From contig LGRT01000023.1 in assembly GCA_001642945.1 (NCBI GenBank), positions 124,001 to 188,000 of the forward strand: a stretch of 64,000 nucleotides of DNA, given 5' to 3'. The position numbers were made by a program, and so were the translations under genes. How positions within the stretch are numbered: the stretch's first letter is position 1; every line of letters starts with the position of its first letter. Origin of the DNA: Rhodobacteraceae bacterium SB2 (lineage in GTDB: Bacteria > Pseudomonadota > Alphaproteobacteria > Rhodobacterales > Rhodobacteraceae). The notes beneath the pieces were generated by a model that was not told where the DNA came from, ran no database searches, and worked only from the letters and a program-made list of their open reading frames with translations. This document shows, one piece after another, positions 1 through 10,916 of this stretch.

Positions 1-1
1 G

Positions 2-130
2 CCCAGCGGCGTCACACCAATTGCGTTCACGCAAACCCGCGACTGGTATGCTGTGGTGACGCAAGAGAATAAAATCTTACTTTTCACACCCAAAGGCAAA
101 CTGTTCCAAACCGTTGAGATCACCCAGTAG
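2..130 (+). CDS. C-terminal end of a small membrane-associated protein (DUF6476-like)
   Basis: An open frame enters from the left edge and ends at TAG 128-130, giving about 42 residues that include DWYAVVTQENKILLF and KGKLFQTVEI. From memory this tail resembles the end of DUF6476 proteins, small single-membrane-pass proteins often beside thyX in Rhodobacterales. Only the C-terminus is visible, so no function can be given. It converges on thyX with a 14-bp gap. The reading frame is sure; the family name is tentative. Confidence 0.5.
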   Translation, partial: PSGVTPIAFTQTRDWYAVVTQENKILLFTPKGKLFQTVEITQ

Positions 131-144
131 CGCGTCTGCTTCGG

Positions 145-1053
145 CTAATCTGCCAGCGCTGTTTGAAACTCGCGCCATTCACCAGCGCTCATCCCAGAAT
201 TTTCCTGCGTGACCGCCTCGCCTCTGAGCATCCGCCGCACGCAATCCAGCGCAGTGCTTGAGAGCGTTGCACCGCCCATACGATAATCTTCAAACGCCCG
301 ATAGGCGAAGGGCACCCAATCGGCCACCAGTTTACAAATTTCATCCGCATAGACGCGGATTTCATATTGCGCATGCGCATCAGCGCGCAGACGTAAAAAG
401 TGCAAAAGGTTGTGCAAATCCACCTTCCAATACCATTGCGTATAAATATTCGCAGGCAAATTCATACGCGCCAATTCTCTGGCCAAGCCATCCTGACCAT
501 CTTGAGAAATCATTTCTTCATAATGATCATAGGCGCGCATCGCATCATCGCGCAGATAGCGCAGTACCCGCTCGGCTTCTTGCCCAGTGAGCGCCGCGCC
601 GCGCCCCTGATTGTTCACCACCGATTGCGATGCAAGGGATTCGGGCGCAGGAATGTAAAATTCGCGGTCCAAAATAGAATAGCGGGCCGAATATTCGTTC
701 ACATTGGCCGTGCGATGTCGGATCCATTGACGCGCCACAAAAACCGGCAGCTTCACATGCAGCTTCACCTCGCACATTTCAAAAGGCGTTGAGTGCCAAT
801 GCCGCATCAAATAGCGCACAAGCCCTTCATCATTTTGAACCGATTTGGTGCCTTTGCCATAGCTCACCCGCGCCGCTTGGCAAATCGCCGCATCATCGCC
901 CATGTAATCAATCACGCGCACAAACCCGTGATCCAGCACGGGATAGGCAGTGTATAGGTGATCCTCCATCCCCTGACTGACAGCCCTTAAAGTCGGCTGC
1001 GTATGGCGGCGCTGTTCCGCGATTTCCGCCTGCTGATCGGGTGAAAGGGGCAT
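145..1053 (-). CDS. thyX: Flavin-dependent thymidylate synthase ThyX
   Basis: Makes dTMP from dUMP using methylene-tetrahydrofolate as carbon donor and FAD/NADPH as reductant; a cytoplasmic homotetramer. The ThyX signature RHRxxxxxNxxSxRY is seen as [15 protein letters not shown] around residues 113-127, after ARQWI. At 302 residues it is longer than the ~220-residue enzyme of many bacteria but in the range of alphaproteobacterial ThyX. The ATG at 1053 is preceded by AAAGGA at good spacing. It is divergent from the glyoxalase gene across a 246-bp gap. Family assignment is secure. Confidence 0.96.
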   Translation of the reverse strand: MPLSPDQQAEIAEQRRHTQPTLRAVSQGMEDHLYTAYPVLDHGFVRVIDYMGDDAAICQAARVSYGKGTKSVQNDEGLVRYLMRHWHSTPFEMCEVKLHVKLPVFVARQWIRHRTANVNEYSARYSILDREFYIPAPESLASQSVVNNQGRGAALTGQEAERVLRYLRDDAMRAYDHYEEMISQDGQDGLARELARMNLPANIYTQWYWKVDLHNLLHFLRLRADAHAQYEIRVYADEICKLVADWVPFAYRAFEDYRMGGATLSSTALDCVRRMLRGEAVTQENSGMSAGEWREFQTALAD

Positions 1054-1299
1054 TTGACGAATCCTTTTTACTGCTCAAGTGCTCCTACTATATCTTGAGG
1101 TTAGCAAACAAAAAACCGCGATATGAAGGAGATTTCAGAAAAACACTGCGGAAATGGTCAAAAAGTCAGCTGACAGCCGCTTGCGTGGGCCTCGCATTGG
1201 AAAATTTAAATGACTTCTGCCTTAAACACGGCGATTGCCTCTAGACAGAGGCCGCTGTCATGATAGCGTTAAAGGATTAATCAAATAAAGGAGTTACGC

Positions 1300-1728
1300 A
1301 TGGGCACGCGGTATTTACATACGATGGTTCGGGTCAAAGACCTTGATAAATCAATCGCATTTTTCAAATTACTGGGGTTGGTTCAAACGCGGCGCTCGGA
1401 TTATGAGAAGGGTCGGTTTTCCTTAGTCTTCATGGCGCCCGAGGGCCAAGAAGATTGCCCGGTCGAGTTGACTTATAATTGGGATGGCGATGAAGGATTG
1501 CCAAGCGACAGCAGGCATTTTGGCCATTTGGCGTATTTGGTGGATAATATTTATGACATGTGCCAGTATTTGCAGGAGAATGGCGTTGTGATCAACCGGC
1601 CCCCGCGGGATGGCCATATGGCCTTTGTGCGCTCGCCCGATAATATCTCGGTGGAACTGCTGCAAAAGGGCGATGCGCTGCCGCCCGCTGAGCCGTGGGT
1701 GTCTATGGGCAATACCGGCCATTGGTAA
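1300..1728 (+). CDS. gloA: Lactoylglutathione lyase (glyoxalase I, VOC fold)
   Basis: Isomerises the hemithioacetal of methylglyoxal and glutathione to S-lactoylglutathione. The 142-residue protein has the two VOC half-repeats. Likely metal ligands are the His of YLHTMVRV near the start, the Glu of CPVELTYN, the His of FGHLAYLV and the Glu of SVELLQK, the HExxHE-type set of GloA. The start is preceded by AAAGGAG at about 7 nt. Length and motifs fit the short, metal-dependent GloA class. It stands alone between divergent thyX and the convergent MarR gene. Confidence 0.88.
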   Translation: MGTRYLHTMVRVKDLDKSIAFFKLLGLVQTRRSDYEKGRFSLVFMAPEGQEDCPVELTYNWDGDEGLPSDSRHFGHLAYLVDNIYDMCQYLQENGVVINRPPRDGHMAFVRSPDNISVELLQKGDALPPAEPWVSMGNTGHW

Positions 1729-1816
1729 ACGCCGCTCATCCAACAAAATAACGGAACCAAATTCTACGGCGCTGGAGCACAATCATAATTCGCCCCTCAT
1801 TTGGGGGGCCACAGGA

Positions 1817-2314
1817 TCAATAAATATAACGGATTTGACCTTTCCAAAAGCGCTCAACCCGCTTTAAAATATGGGAAATATCCATCACTGATTGCGCCTC
1901 AAGCGTATTGCCTTCAATCAAGCCTTGCGCATGACGGGCAAATAAATGCGCAATGATATCGCGGATATTTTGGCCGCGTTGCGTCAGGCCGACGCGGACC
2001 GCCCGCCGATCAATCCGGCAACGCTGGTGATGCATATAGCCAATATCAACCAGTTTTTTCAGATTGTAACTGACATTGCTACCTTGATAATAGCCGCGCG
2101 ATTTCAACTCGCCGGCGGACACTTCATTTTCACCGATATTGAACAGCAAAAGGCCTTGAACAGCGTTGATGTCAAAAATATCTAATCGTTCAAATTCATC
2201 CTTGATCACATCGAGCAGCAAGCGGTGCAAGCGCTCAACCAAACATAATGTGTCAAGATAATTGCTCATAAACAGCGCTTGTTTGCTGGCCTCAACCGGG
2301 GTTGGACTGTTCAT
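1817..2314 (-). CDS. ldtR: MarR-family winged-helix regulator, LdtR type
   Basis: A 165-residue winged-helix protein. The middle carries AGELKSRGYYQGSNVSYNLKKL, a helix-turn-helix region typical of the LdtR group, followed by the wing segment with IDRRAVRVGLTQRG. In Liberibacter and Sinorhizobium, LdtR controls an L,D-transpeptidase and osmotic or cell-wall stress tolerance; carrying that role over here is inference. GGAG sits about 8 nt before the ATG at 2314. The MarR fold is clear; the LdtR subgroup is recognised from memory. No transpeptidase gene is adjacent. Confidence 0.75.
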   Translation of the reverse strand: MNSPTPVEASKQALFMSNYLDTLCLVERLHRLLLDVIKDEFERLDIFDINAVQGLLLFNIGENEVSAGELKSRGYYQGSNVSYNLKKLVDIGYMHHQRCRIDRRAVRVGLTQRGQNIRDIIAHLFARHAQGLIEGNTLEAQSVMDISHILKRVERFWKGQIRYIY

Positions 2315-2390
2315 GAAAAAACTCCACCATCAAATCAAAATCACCGCCAGTCTGGCCGCTAAGTCCAAACAATCCGTTAAAGGGATGACT

Positions 2391-2657
2391 CTAACCGCGG
2401 GCCTGCGCGATAAACGCTTGAATATCTTCAATCATTTCTGAAATGCGGGGGGGGCTAGGCGCTTGCCCAGAGACCCATTGATATAAATCCTGATCATTTT
2501 CATTTAACAAATCTTCGTAACAATCCAGGCTCGCTGCGTCAAAAACAGCCAATTTTGCCTGCGCATAACGCGACAAAATCAAATCCATTTCTTTGATACC
2601 ACGGCGCATCGATCGCATCTGCAATCGCTTTAAGCGAATGGCTGGCAATTCGCTCAT
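2391..2657 (-). CDS. sdhE: Succinate dehydrogenase assembly factor SdhE (YgfY/SDH5)
   Basis: An 88-residue protein helping covalent FAD attachment to SdhA, and to FrdA where present. The family motif RxxRRGxxE is present as RSMRRGIKEMD near residues 15-25, with the conserved CYEDLLNENDQDLYQW segment that follows in DUF339 proteins. Its ATG overlaps the stop of the upstream XRE regulator (ATGA), so the two are translationally coupled. The sdh operon itself is not in the window. Confidence 0.92.
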   Translation of the reverse strand: MSELPAIRLKRLQMRSMRRGIKEMDLILSRYAQAKLAVFDAASLDCYEDLLNENDQDLYQWVSGQAPSPPRISEMIEDIQAFIAQARG

Positions 2658-3049
2658 CGCGGCGTCCCCAACACCGTTGGAAGCCGTTTTTCCAGCTGCT
2701 CCAAACGCTCTACCGCACCTGCCAAAATTTCTTTCAAATCTTTTATATCACTCATTACTTGGGCCAGTTCTGGGGCGGGTTGGGGCATATCATCCGGGGC
2801 CAGAACCCCCTCCCCCTCGCCGGTTAAAAGCCAAATCAAAGACACGTTTAAAACCCCAGCGATCATCGACAGCTTATTTGAGCGCGGCTCTGAGCTGTCA
2901 TTTTCCCAGCTTTTTAGCGTTTTCAACCTAACACCAAGATGTTTGCTCAACTGCTGCTGGCTCAGTTGCGCCGCATCACGCGCTGCCGCCAGCCGATCGC
3001 CAAACGTGGCGATATGGCCACCATACCAGTCTGTTGCCAAATCCGTCAT
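2654..3049 (-). CDS. XRE-family helix-turn-helix regulator
   Basis: 131 residues from ATG 3049, which has AGGA about 8 nt upstream; the frame stays open much further, but that part lies over the aatA coding region and is not credible. Residues about 18-75 form a Cro/CI-type HTH (FGDRLAAARDAAQLSQQQLS, then LKSWENDSSEPR). The C-terminal third is an acidic, possibly coiled-coil helix (LAQVMSDIKDLKEILAGAVE). It is coupled to sdhE by an ATGA overlap and divergent from aatA. The target is unknown; control of the shared intergenic region is plausible. Confidence 0.85.
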   Translation of the reverse strand: MTDLATDWYGGHIATFGDRLAAARDAAQLSQQQLSKHLGVRLKTLKSWENDSSEPRSNKLSMIAGVLNVSLIWLLTGEGEGVLAPDDMPQPAPELAQVMSDIKDLKEILAGAVERLEQLEKRLPTVLGTPR

Positions 3050-3076
3050 AGGTTTTCCTAACATTTTGATGGGCGC

Positions 3077-3105
3077 TTGAAGGCCTCGCAGCGGCACCCT
3101 ATGGT
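3077..3105 (+). promoter_or_regulatory. Putative sigma-70 promoter for aatA
   Basis: TTGAAG at 3077-3082 and TATGGT at 3100-3105 are separated by 17 bp, a good match to the -35/-10 pattern. They lie 33 bp before the aatA ATG in the divergent region shared with the XRE gene. Pattern match only. Confidence 0.4.
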
Positions 3106-3128
3106 ATATCAATCTTAAGTTCAAATAG

Positions 3129-5720
<2,592 letters not shown>

Positions 5721-5910
5721 CTTGATAGGCCATAGGGCCGCAGCAGCAAGCTTTAAATCGCCACCCGCGTCAGGCAGCCTTCAGACGCAGCGATTGCCCG
5801 CTTGTAAAAGAACAATACCCAAAGCTATGGCGCAAAATTTCTGAAATATTTCACCAGGCAAGTTTTCAAGGCAGATTCTCAAGACAGGTCAAATTTGCAA
5901 GGCCGATGTA

Positions 5911-5952
5911 GCCCAAACAGGGAGACAATTTGTATTTATTCTCTGTTTGGGC
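5911..5952. repeat. Inverted repeat (GCCCAAACAG / CTGTTTGGGC)
   Basis: A perfect 10-bp stem, extendable inward by a few pairs and wobbles. It has no T-run on either side, so it is not a standard terminator. It may be part of a structured RNA or an operator. Confidence 0.55.
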
Positions 5953-6368
5953 CACGACACAACCGGCAAGGTGAGCGAAATACCGGCCGCCATTACTCGC
6001 CCTGCCTTGCTCTTCCCGCCATGAAGAGCCTGCAACACCAATATGCTCTCTCATTCAAATATTGAGGGAGGATTAATCAGAATGCGCCACAAAGCTGAGT
6101 AGTTATATACCTTTACCATCTGTTAAAAGGCACATTTGTCTTTTATTTGAAACCTCAAAATATTTCTCATTATTTAACTTTATCCTGACAAATTATTATA
6201 AAAATAACAGTGAATAAAGAATAAAGTCCTCAAAATATTTAAACTTTAATGATCAATAAAAAACGTTTTGACGCAAAGTAGCGTCAGGGTCGCTACAACC
6301 CGCACAATCATGTCACAAAACCGTATTATGCCAAAACTGTAACGATACAGATTTTTACCAAACCCAGC

Positions 6369-6405
6369 TTTCCGTGCAGCTTCCCTAAACCCCTATGCAC
6401 GGAAA
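6369..6405. repeat. Inverted repeat upstream of parE
   Basis: TTTCCGTGCA (6369-6378) is repeated inverted as TGCACGGAAA (6396-6405) around a 17-nt spacer. The spacer part TTCCCTAAACCCCT (6381-6394) recurs imperfectly at 6433-6446. Its position 70-110 bp before the parE start suggests an operator or leader hairpin; that is inference. Confidence 0.5.
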
Positions 6406-6476
6406 AGCCGACTCAATTATCTGCATGAGCTCTTTCCCTAGACCCGTCGAAATGACATAGTGTTTAAAAAAGAATA

Positions 6477-8444
6477 ATGAGCAGTCAGATGAGTGATCTA
6501 TTAAACCAAGCCCAAGGCGAGGATTATAACGCCAGTTCGATCGAGGTTTTAGAAGGTTTAGAGCCCGTTCGAAAAAGGCCCGGCATGTATATTGGCGGCA
6601 CGGATGAGCGCGCTTTGCACCATCTGGTGGCCGAGGTACTCGACAATTCAATGGATGAGGCGGTCGCGGGCTATGCCAATCGCATAGATGTTGAATTACA
6701 CGCGGATTATTCGATCACCATTCGGGATAATGGCCGCGGCATCCCGATTGATCCACACCCCAAATTCCCCGATAAATCAGCGCTTGAGGTGATCTTATGC
6801 ACATTGCACGCGGGCGGTAAATTCAGCGGCAAAGCCTATCAAACCTCGGGTGGTCTACACGGCGTTGGTGCATCTGTTGTGAATGCGCTTTCAGACAGGA
6901 TGGTTGTGCAAGTGGCGCGCAACAAAGAACTGTATGAGCAAAAATTTAGCCGCGGCCTTCCCTTAGGCCCCATTCAAAAAATTGGAGCTGCGCCAAACCG
7001 GCGCGGAACCAATGTAACCTTCCACGCAGACCCAGAGATTTTTGGCAGCCTAAAATTTAAACCTGCGCGTTTGTTCAAGTCGATGCGCTCAAAGGCTTAT
7101 TTGTTCAGCGGCGTTCAAATTCGATGGAAATCAGCCATTGAAGATGGCGATACGCCCACCGAAGCCAATTTTCATTTCCCCGGCGGATTGGCCGATTACC
7201 TCTCAGAAACGTTGAACGGCGCTTCAACCTATGCCGAAAACCCGTTCGCCGGAACGGTTGATTTTCAAGAGCGCTTCGGAGTTCCCGGTAAAGTAGAATG
7301 GGCCATCAATTGGACCCCATCGCGCGACGGGTTCATCCAATCTTATTGTAACACAGTGCCAACACCAGAGGGCGGCACCCATGAAGCCGGTTTCTGGGCT
7401 GCGGTTTTGAAAGGCATTCGCGCCTATGGCGAATTGACCAATAACCGGAAAGCCAAAGAGATCACCCGCGAAGATCTGATCACCGGCGGCTGCGCCTTGG
7501 TCAGCTGCTTTATCCGCGAGCCCGAATTTGTTGGCCAAACCAAAGATCGCCTTGCCACCAATGAAGCCCAGCGGCTGGTTGAAAATTCAGTCCGCGATCA
7601 TTTTGACAATTGGTTGGCGGCCGATACCAAATCGGCCGGTGCAATTCTGGATTTTCTGGTCTTGCGCGCCGAAGAGCGTATGCGCCGCCGGCAAGAAAAA
7701 GAAACGCAGCGCAAAACCGCCACCAAAAAACTGCGGCTACCGGGCAAGTTGGTGGATTGTTCTGCGACCAACCGGGCCGGCACCGAGCTGTTCTTGGTCG
7801 AAGGGGACAGCGCCGGCGGATCGGCCAAAATGGCCCGCGACCGCAAAACCCAAGCCCTGCTGCCATTGCGCGGTAAAATTCTGAATGTTCTGGGGGCCGC
7901 TAGCAATAAAATTGGCACAAACCAAGAGATTAACGATCTTTCCCAAGCGCTGGGGGTGGGGCTGGGCACCCGCTTTAATCTGGACGATCTGCGGTATGAT
8001 AAAGTGATTATCATGACCGATGCAGATGTAGATGGAGCGCATATCGCGGCCCTGTTGATGACGTTTTTCTTCACGCAAATGCGTCCGATGATCGACAGTG
8101 GCCATCTTTATCTGGCCTGCCCGCCGCTTTACCGCCTAACGCAAGGGGCGGTGCGCGTATATTGCGAGGATGAAGTTGAACGCAATCATTGGCTTGAAAA
8201 AGGCCTTGGCGGCAAAGGCAAAATTGACGTGAGCCGCTTTAAGGGGCTTGGTGAAATGGATGCCAAAGACCTCAAAGAAACCACGATGGACCCCAAAAGC
8301 CGGAAATTGATCCGCGTCAATATTGATGAAGATGAACCTGGCGAAACGGGCAATTTGGTGGAACAATTGATGGGCAAAAAGCCTGAATTGCGGTTTCAAT
8401 ATATCCAAGAAAATGCAAAATTTGTAGAAGAGCTTGACGTTTAA
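6477..8444 (+). CDS. parE: DNA topoisomerase IV subunit B
   Basis: 655 residues; the ATPase and TOPRIM subunit that, with ParC, decatenates daughter chromosomes. The GHKL ATPase domain shows EVLDNSMDEAVAGYA, DNGRGIPID and GGLHGVGASVVNALS. The transducer domain follows. The TOPRIM domain has LVEGDSAGGSAKMARD, PLRGKILNV and MTDADVDGAHI with the catalytic Glu and Asp residues. GyrB is normally about 800 residues with an insert, so length and HAGGKFSGKAYQTSGG favour ParE. The ATG at 6477 has only a weak purine-rich site; a second Met four codons on (6489) is an alternative start. Confidence 0.95.
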   Translation: MSSQMSDLLNQAQGEDYNASSIEVLEGLEPVRKRPGMYIGGTDERALHHLVAEVLDNSMDEAVAGYANRIDVELHADYSITIRDNGRGIPIDPHPKFPDKSALEVILCTLHAGGKFSGKAYQTSGGLHGVGASVVNALSDRMVVQVARNKELYEQKFSRGLPLGPIQKIGAAPNRRGTNVTFHADPEIFGSLKFKPARLFKSMRSKAYLFSGVQIRWKSAIEDGDTPTEANFHFPGGLADYLSETLNGASTYAENPFAGTVDFQERFGVPGKVEWAINWTPSRDGFIQSYCNTVPTPEGGTHEAGFWAAVLKGIRAYGELTNNRKAKEITREDLITGGCALVSCFIREPEFVGQTKDRLATNEAQRLVENSVRDHFDNWLAADTKSAGAILDFLVLRAEERMRRRQEKETQRKTATKKLRLPGKLVDCSATNRAGTELFLVEGDSAGGSAKMARDRKTQALLPLRGKILNVLGAASNKIGTNQEINDLSQALGVGLGTRFNLDDLRYDKVIIMTDADVDGAHIAALLMTFFFTQMRPMIDSGHLYLACPPLYRLTQGAVRVYCEDEVERNHWLEKGLGGKGKIDVSRFKGLGEMDAKDLKETTMDPKSRKLIRVNIDEDEPGETGNLVEQLMGKKPELRFQYIQENAKFVEELDV

Positions 8445-8534
8445 CGAAAGGATCTCCTCGGGCCAATCATAACAGCCCAAGCGCATCTAATTGTTCAAGT
8501 TCCAAACGCAAAGCAGCCAGCGTCACGTTGCCGG

Positions 8535-8960
8535 TCAGAGCAATTCTTTTGCATGGCGCAAAAAGAGTGCAAACGCCTCGCTGGCAGAGACGTTTTCCAA
8601 AGCCCCATCCGCGATTTCTTCGCGGCTCCACATCCAGCTACGCACTGGGTCATCGCGCATCGCCCAATCAGGAAAAAGCCGCGCTTGCGCTCCACCTTCG
8701 GCCAAAAGCGTGATCTCAACATGCCGATCATCGCGGCGGATATTTTGATAAATACGATCAATTTCAGAAGCAGGGCCCTCTAAAAACTGTAAATATAAGT
8801 CTGATCGGCAAATCAGCGCGCCAGTGATTTGAAATCGTTGATTATTGGTTTTGGCGGTCACCAAGATTCCGTTTAAAACGCTTTGATCAAAGCCAAATGG
8901 CTTTGATGCATAAATCAAATACTTCAGGTTTTGCTGGGTTTTTTCGCGTGCCAAAAACAA
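8535..8960 (-). CDS. BLUF-domain blue-light photoreceptor
   Basis: 141 residues, essentially one FAD-binding BLUF domain with a short C-terminal tail and no effector domain. The key residues are present: Tyr17 in YLIYASK, Asn39/40, Gln58 in YLQFLEG (equivalent to AppA Gln63), and Trp99 and Met101 in FPDWAM. RRDDRHVEI is also a family hallmark. The start is TTG 8960 with AAAGGCGA just upstream. Single-domain BLUF proteins signal through partner proteins; in Rhodobacter, AppA controls photosynthesis genes. No photosynthesis gene is nearby, so the partner is unknown. Confidence 0.92.
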   Translation of the reverse strand: MFLAREKTQQNLKYLIYASKPFGFDQSVLNGILVTAKTNNQRFQITGALICRSDLYLQFLEGPASEIDRIYQNIRRDDRHVEITLLAEGGAQARLFPDWAMRDDPVRSWMWSREEIADGALENVSASEAFALFLRHAKELL

Positions 8961-9071
8961 TCGCCTTTCTTATTTTTTAGAAGCTATCTGTAAAAGCCAT
9001 GAAATCCAAACCGAAAGGAACCCCTAAAAAAGGCCAAGGGCATTCGCCATCCGTGCGGATCCCAAAAACAG

Positions 9072-10052
9072 CTAACCTGCGGCCAATCCAAGGCTCAAAG
9101 CCCAGAGTGCCTCGGGAATATCGACCGTCTGGTTTGGCTTTTTATTCTGCCCGGGCAAGCGCGTTCCCGGCTCTTGGGCCACAATCTCGGCCAACGCCTC
9201 TAGCCGTTCGGAAAACGCATGGCCTTGGCCCGGATCAATCACAATATAATATTGACCCAAATCATGCGGCGCGCCATCAGCAGCCTTAAGCGGCTTTACA
9301 TCGCTCGACAAAATTCCGCCTGCCATGCCAGCGGCCAATAATTCGCCCATTACGCCAAAGCCCCAACCCTTATAGCCGCCAATAGACACCAAAGATCCCG
9401 CCAATGCGGCATCCGGATCCGTTGTCGGATGCCCGTCGCTATCCAAGGCCCAACCCAATGGAATTTTTTCACCCGCCGCCTTTGCCATGGTGATCTTGCC
9501 CAAAGCCACAACCGTGGTTGATTGGTCAAATTGCAAGGCCACACCGCCTTGGCCATCGGGCACAGAAAACGCAATTGGGTTGGTGCCAATGGTGCGGGCC
9601 TTACCGCCGGGGGGGGCGACGATGGGCGAGGCATTTGTAAACCCAAGACCAATCATCCCATGCTCGGCAATTTGCTGGGTAAAATAGCCCAAAGACGTAC
9701 ATGTATGCGCATGACCTATCCCCAAGCTGACCACGCCGTTTTGCCTCGCTGCCGCAAGCGCCGCGGGCAATCCGGCGGCAAAAGCAGGCTGCGCAAAGCC
9801 GAATTTCGCATCCACATGCACCACGCCAGGTTTTGGCTGGCTAACCGCGGGGGTCACATCGCCGCGCACGCGGCCGCTTTGTAGCTGGACGCAATAACTT
9901 TCAAGATAATAGAGGCCACATATACGGTTGCCCACGCTTTCCGCTTGCGCCACAGCGCGCGCAACATGCAGCGCAATCGATTCATCCGCCCCATGTTTGA
10001 TCAAGGCAGTTTTGGCCGTGGTTGCAATGTCATCAATCGATATTTTTGGCAT
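9072..10052 (-). CDS. Malate/L-lactate dehydrogenase-family oxidoreductase (Ldh_2)
   Basis: 326 residues of the LDH2/MDH2 fold, NAD(P)H-dependent enzymes unrelated to classical lactate dehydrogenase. Family landmarks are AESVGNRICGLYYLESY (usually SHG), the GIGHAHTCTSLGYF segment, IVAPPGGKARTIGTNPIAF and SIGGYKGWGFGVMGELLAAG. Family members include ureidoglycolate, 2,3-diketogulonate, sulfolactate and delta-1-piperideine-2-carboxylate reductases; the substrate cannot be fixed from sequence alone. It lies 33 bp downstream of the phosphatase gene on the same strand, so probably co-transcribed. Confidence 0.85.
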   Translation of the reverse strand: MPKISIDDIATTAKTALIKHGADESIALHVARAVAQAESVGNRICGLYYLESYCVQLQSGRVRGDVTPAVSQPKPGVVHVDAKFGFAQPAFAAGLPAALAAARQNGVVSLGIGHAHTCTSLGYFTQQIAEHGMIGLGFTNASPIVAPPGGKARTIGTNPIAFSVPDGQGGVALQFDQSTTVVALGKITMAKAAGEKIPLGWALDSDGHPTTDPDAALAGSLVSIGGYKGWGFGVMGELLAAGMAGGILSSDVKPLKAADGAPHDLGQYYIVIDPGQGHAFSERLEALAEIVAQEPGTRLPGQNKKPNQTVDIPEALWALSLGLAAG

Positions 10053-10085
10053 AAAGCCTCCTAGTCTTTTCGGGCTGAGATTGCG

Positions 10086-10802
10086 TTATGGTGACTGCGC
10101 AATAAGGTCCAGCGTTTCTGAAAGCGGCCGCCGCAGATTAAACCCCTGTTGAAGCAGCTTTTGATGATATTCTCTTCGAATCCAATCTTCAAAATCAATA
10201 GGATGCTGTTCAACCCGCGCTTCATAAACCGCCAAAATGTAATCAAGCACACCGGTGGCTGTGAAATCCAGGTGAATATAACGTAACCCCAGCTGCTTTT
10301 TTGCATCTGCAACCGGGCGCCCCTCGCAGACCATCAAATACATTGCCGCCGTAAACCCGGCGCGATCTGCACCAGATTTACAATGAAATAAAAGCGGTTT
10401 GGGCAGCGTTTTAAACGCGTCAATGGCAGCCAGAATCGCCTCGCGCGCGGGTGCATCACGCGCCCAAAGCTTTCGAGAGACCAATGTCAGGTCCAATTTC
10501 TCGCAGGCCCATAATTCATAAAGAAAATGGGCATAACTATCTTCACCGCGCAGGTTTAAAACAGATTTACCACCCATTTTCTTGAAGTCTTCCAAACGTC
10601 GTTCAGTGGGTTGATTGGATCGGTAAACACCGGGTGCAACTTCAAAAAAATTGGTCCAAAACGTACGCAATATAGCATGGTCAAACCAATAGTAATCAAC
10701 CCGCGCCCAAAAGTTATCCTGCGTTGGAGATAAATTGGCCGCATAGGCGCGGCGCAACCGCTGATGCGAGGCTTTCAGCCGCTGAGCAATCTTTTTCAGC
10801 AT
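10086..10802 (-). CDS. Protein-tyrosine / dual-specificity phosphatase-like protein
   Basis: 238 residues with the CX5R phosphatase loop HCKSGADRAGF near residue 145, with catalytic Cys and Arg present. The upstream segment VYRSNQPTERRLEDFKKMG and VLNLRGEDSY matches the bacterial DSP-like group, where the Asp/Glu of the WPD-equivalent is near LTLVSRKLWARDAP. The substrate is unknown; relatives act on phosphoproteins, inositol phosphates or tRNA precursors. The highly basic N-terminus (KKIAQRLKASHQRLRRAY) might bind nucleic acid or membrane. It is followed by the Ldh_2 gene. Confidence 0.82.
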   Translation of the reverse strand: MLKKIAQRLKASHQRLRRAYAANLSPTQDNFWARVDYYWFDHAILRTFWTNFFEVAPGVYRSNQPTERRLEDFKKMGGKSVLNLRGEDSYAHFLYELWACEKLDLTLVSRKLWARDAPAREAILAAIDAFKTLPKPLLFHCKSGADRAGFTAAMYLMVCEGRPVADAKKQLGLRYIHLDFTATGVLDYILAVYEARVEQHPIDFEDWIRREYHQKLLQQGFNLRRPLSETLDLIAQSP

Positions 10803-10916
10803 TAAGGTCCCTTTTCACGCAAGTTGCCGAGGTGTAGATCGTCTGCGCCAGAGTGACAAGTCAAACCATGGATTGACCTTATCCGTCAAACAATTACCTA
10901 TGAAGAAAACGATGAG

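Larger units (their letters stand above)
5721..6476. other. Long non-coding region between the MATE gene and parE
   Basis: 756 bp without a credible gene. The left part (to about 6060) has moderate GC and several inverted repeats: 5911-5920 with 5943-5952, 5966-5971 with 6005-6010, and 6009-6015 with 6023-6029. The right part (6110-6300) is very AT-rich, with a 13-bp direct repeat CCTCAAAATATTT at 6153-6165 and 6228-6240. A hairpin at 6369-6405 lies close to parE. It should hold promoters for both flanking genes and possibly a small RNA; neither is proven. Confidence 0.5.

Noticed and set aside
5911-5952. Inverted repeat as a rho-independent terminator
   Set aside because: No T-run follows on either strand.
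5866-6054. 62-codon minus-strand open frame before parE
   Set aside because: No ribosome-binding site, no motif, and it covers the inverted repeats, better explained as non-coding.
7224-8105. Several long open frames antisense to, or in other frames of, parE
   Set aside because: They are shadows of a well-conserved topoisomerase gene and show no motif.
8999-9289. 96-codon plus-strand open frame
   Set aside because: Mostly antisense to the Ldh_2 gene, biased composition, no homology recognised.
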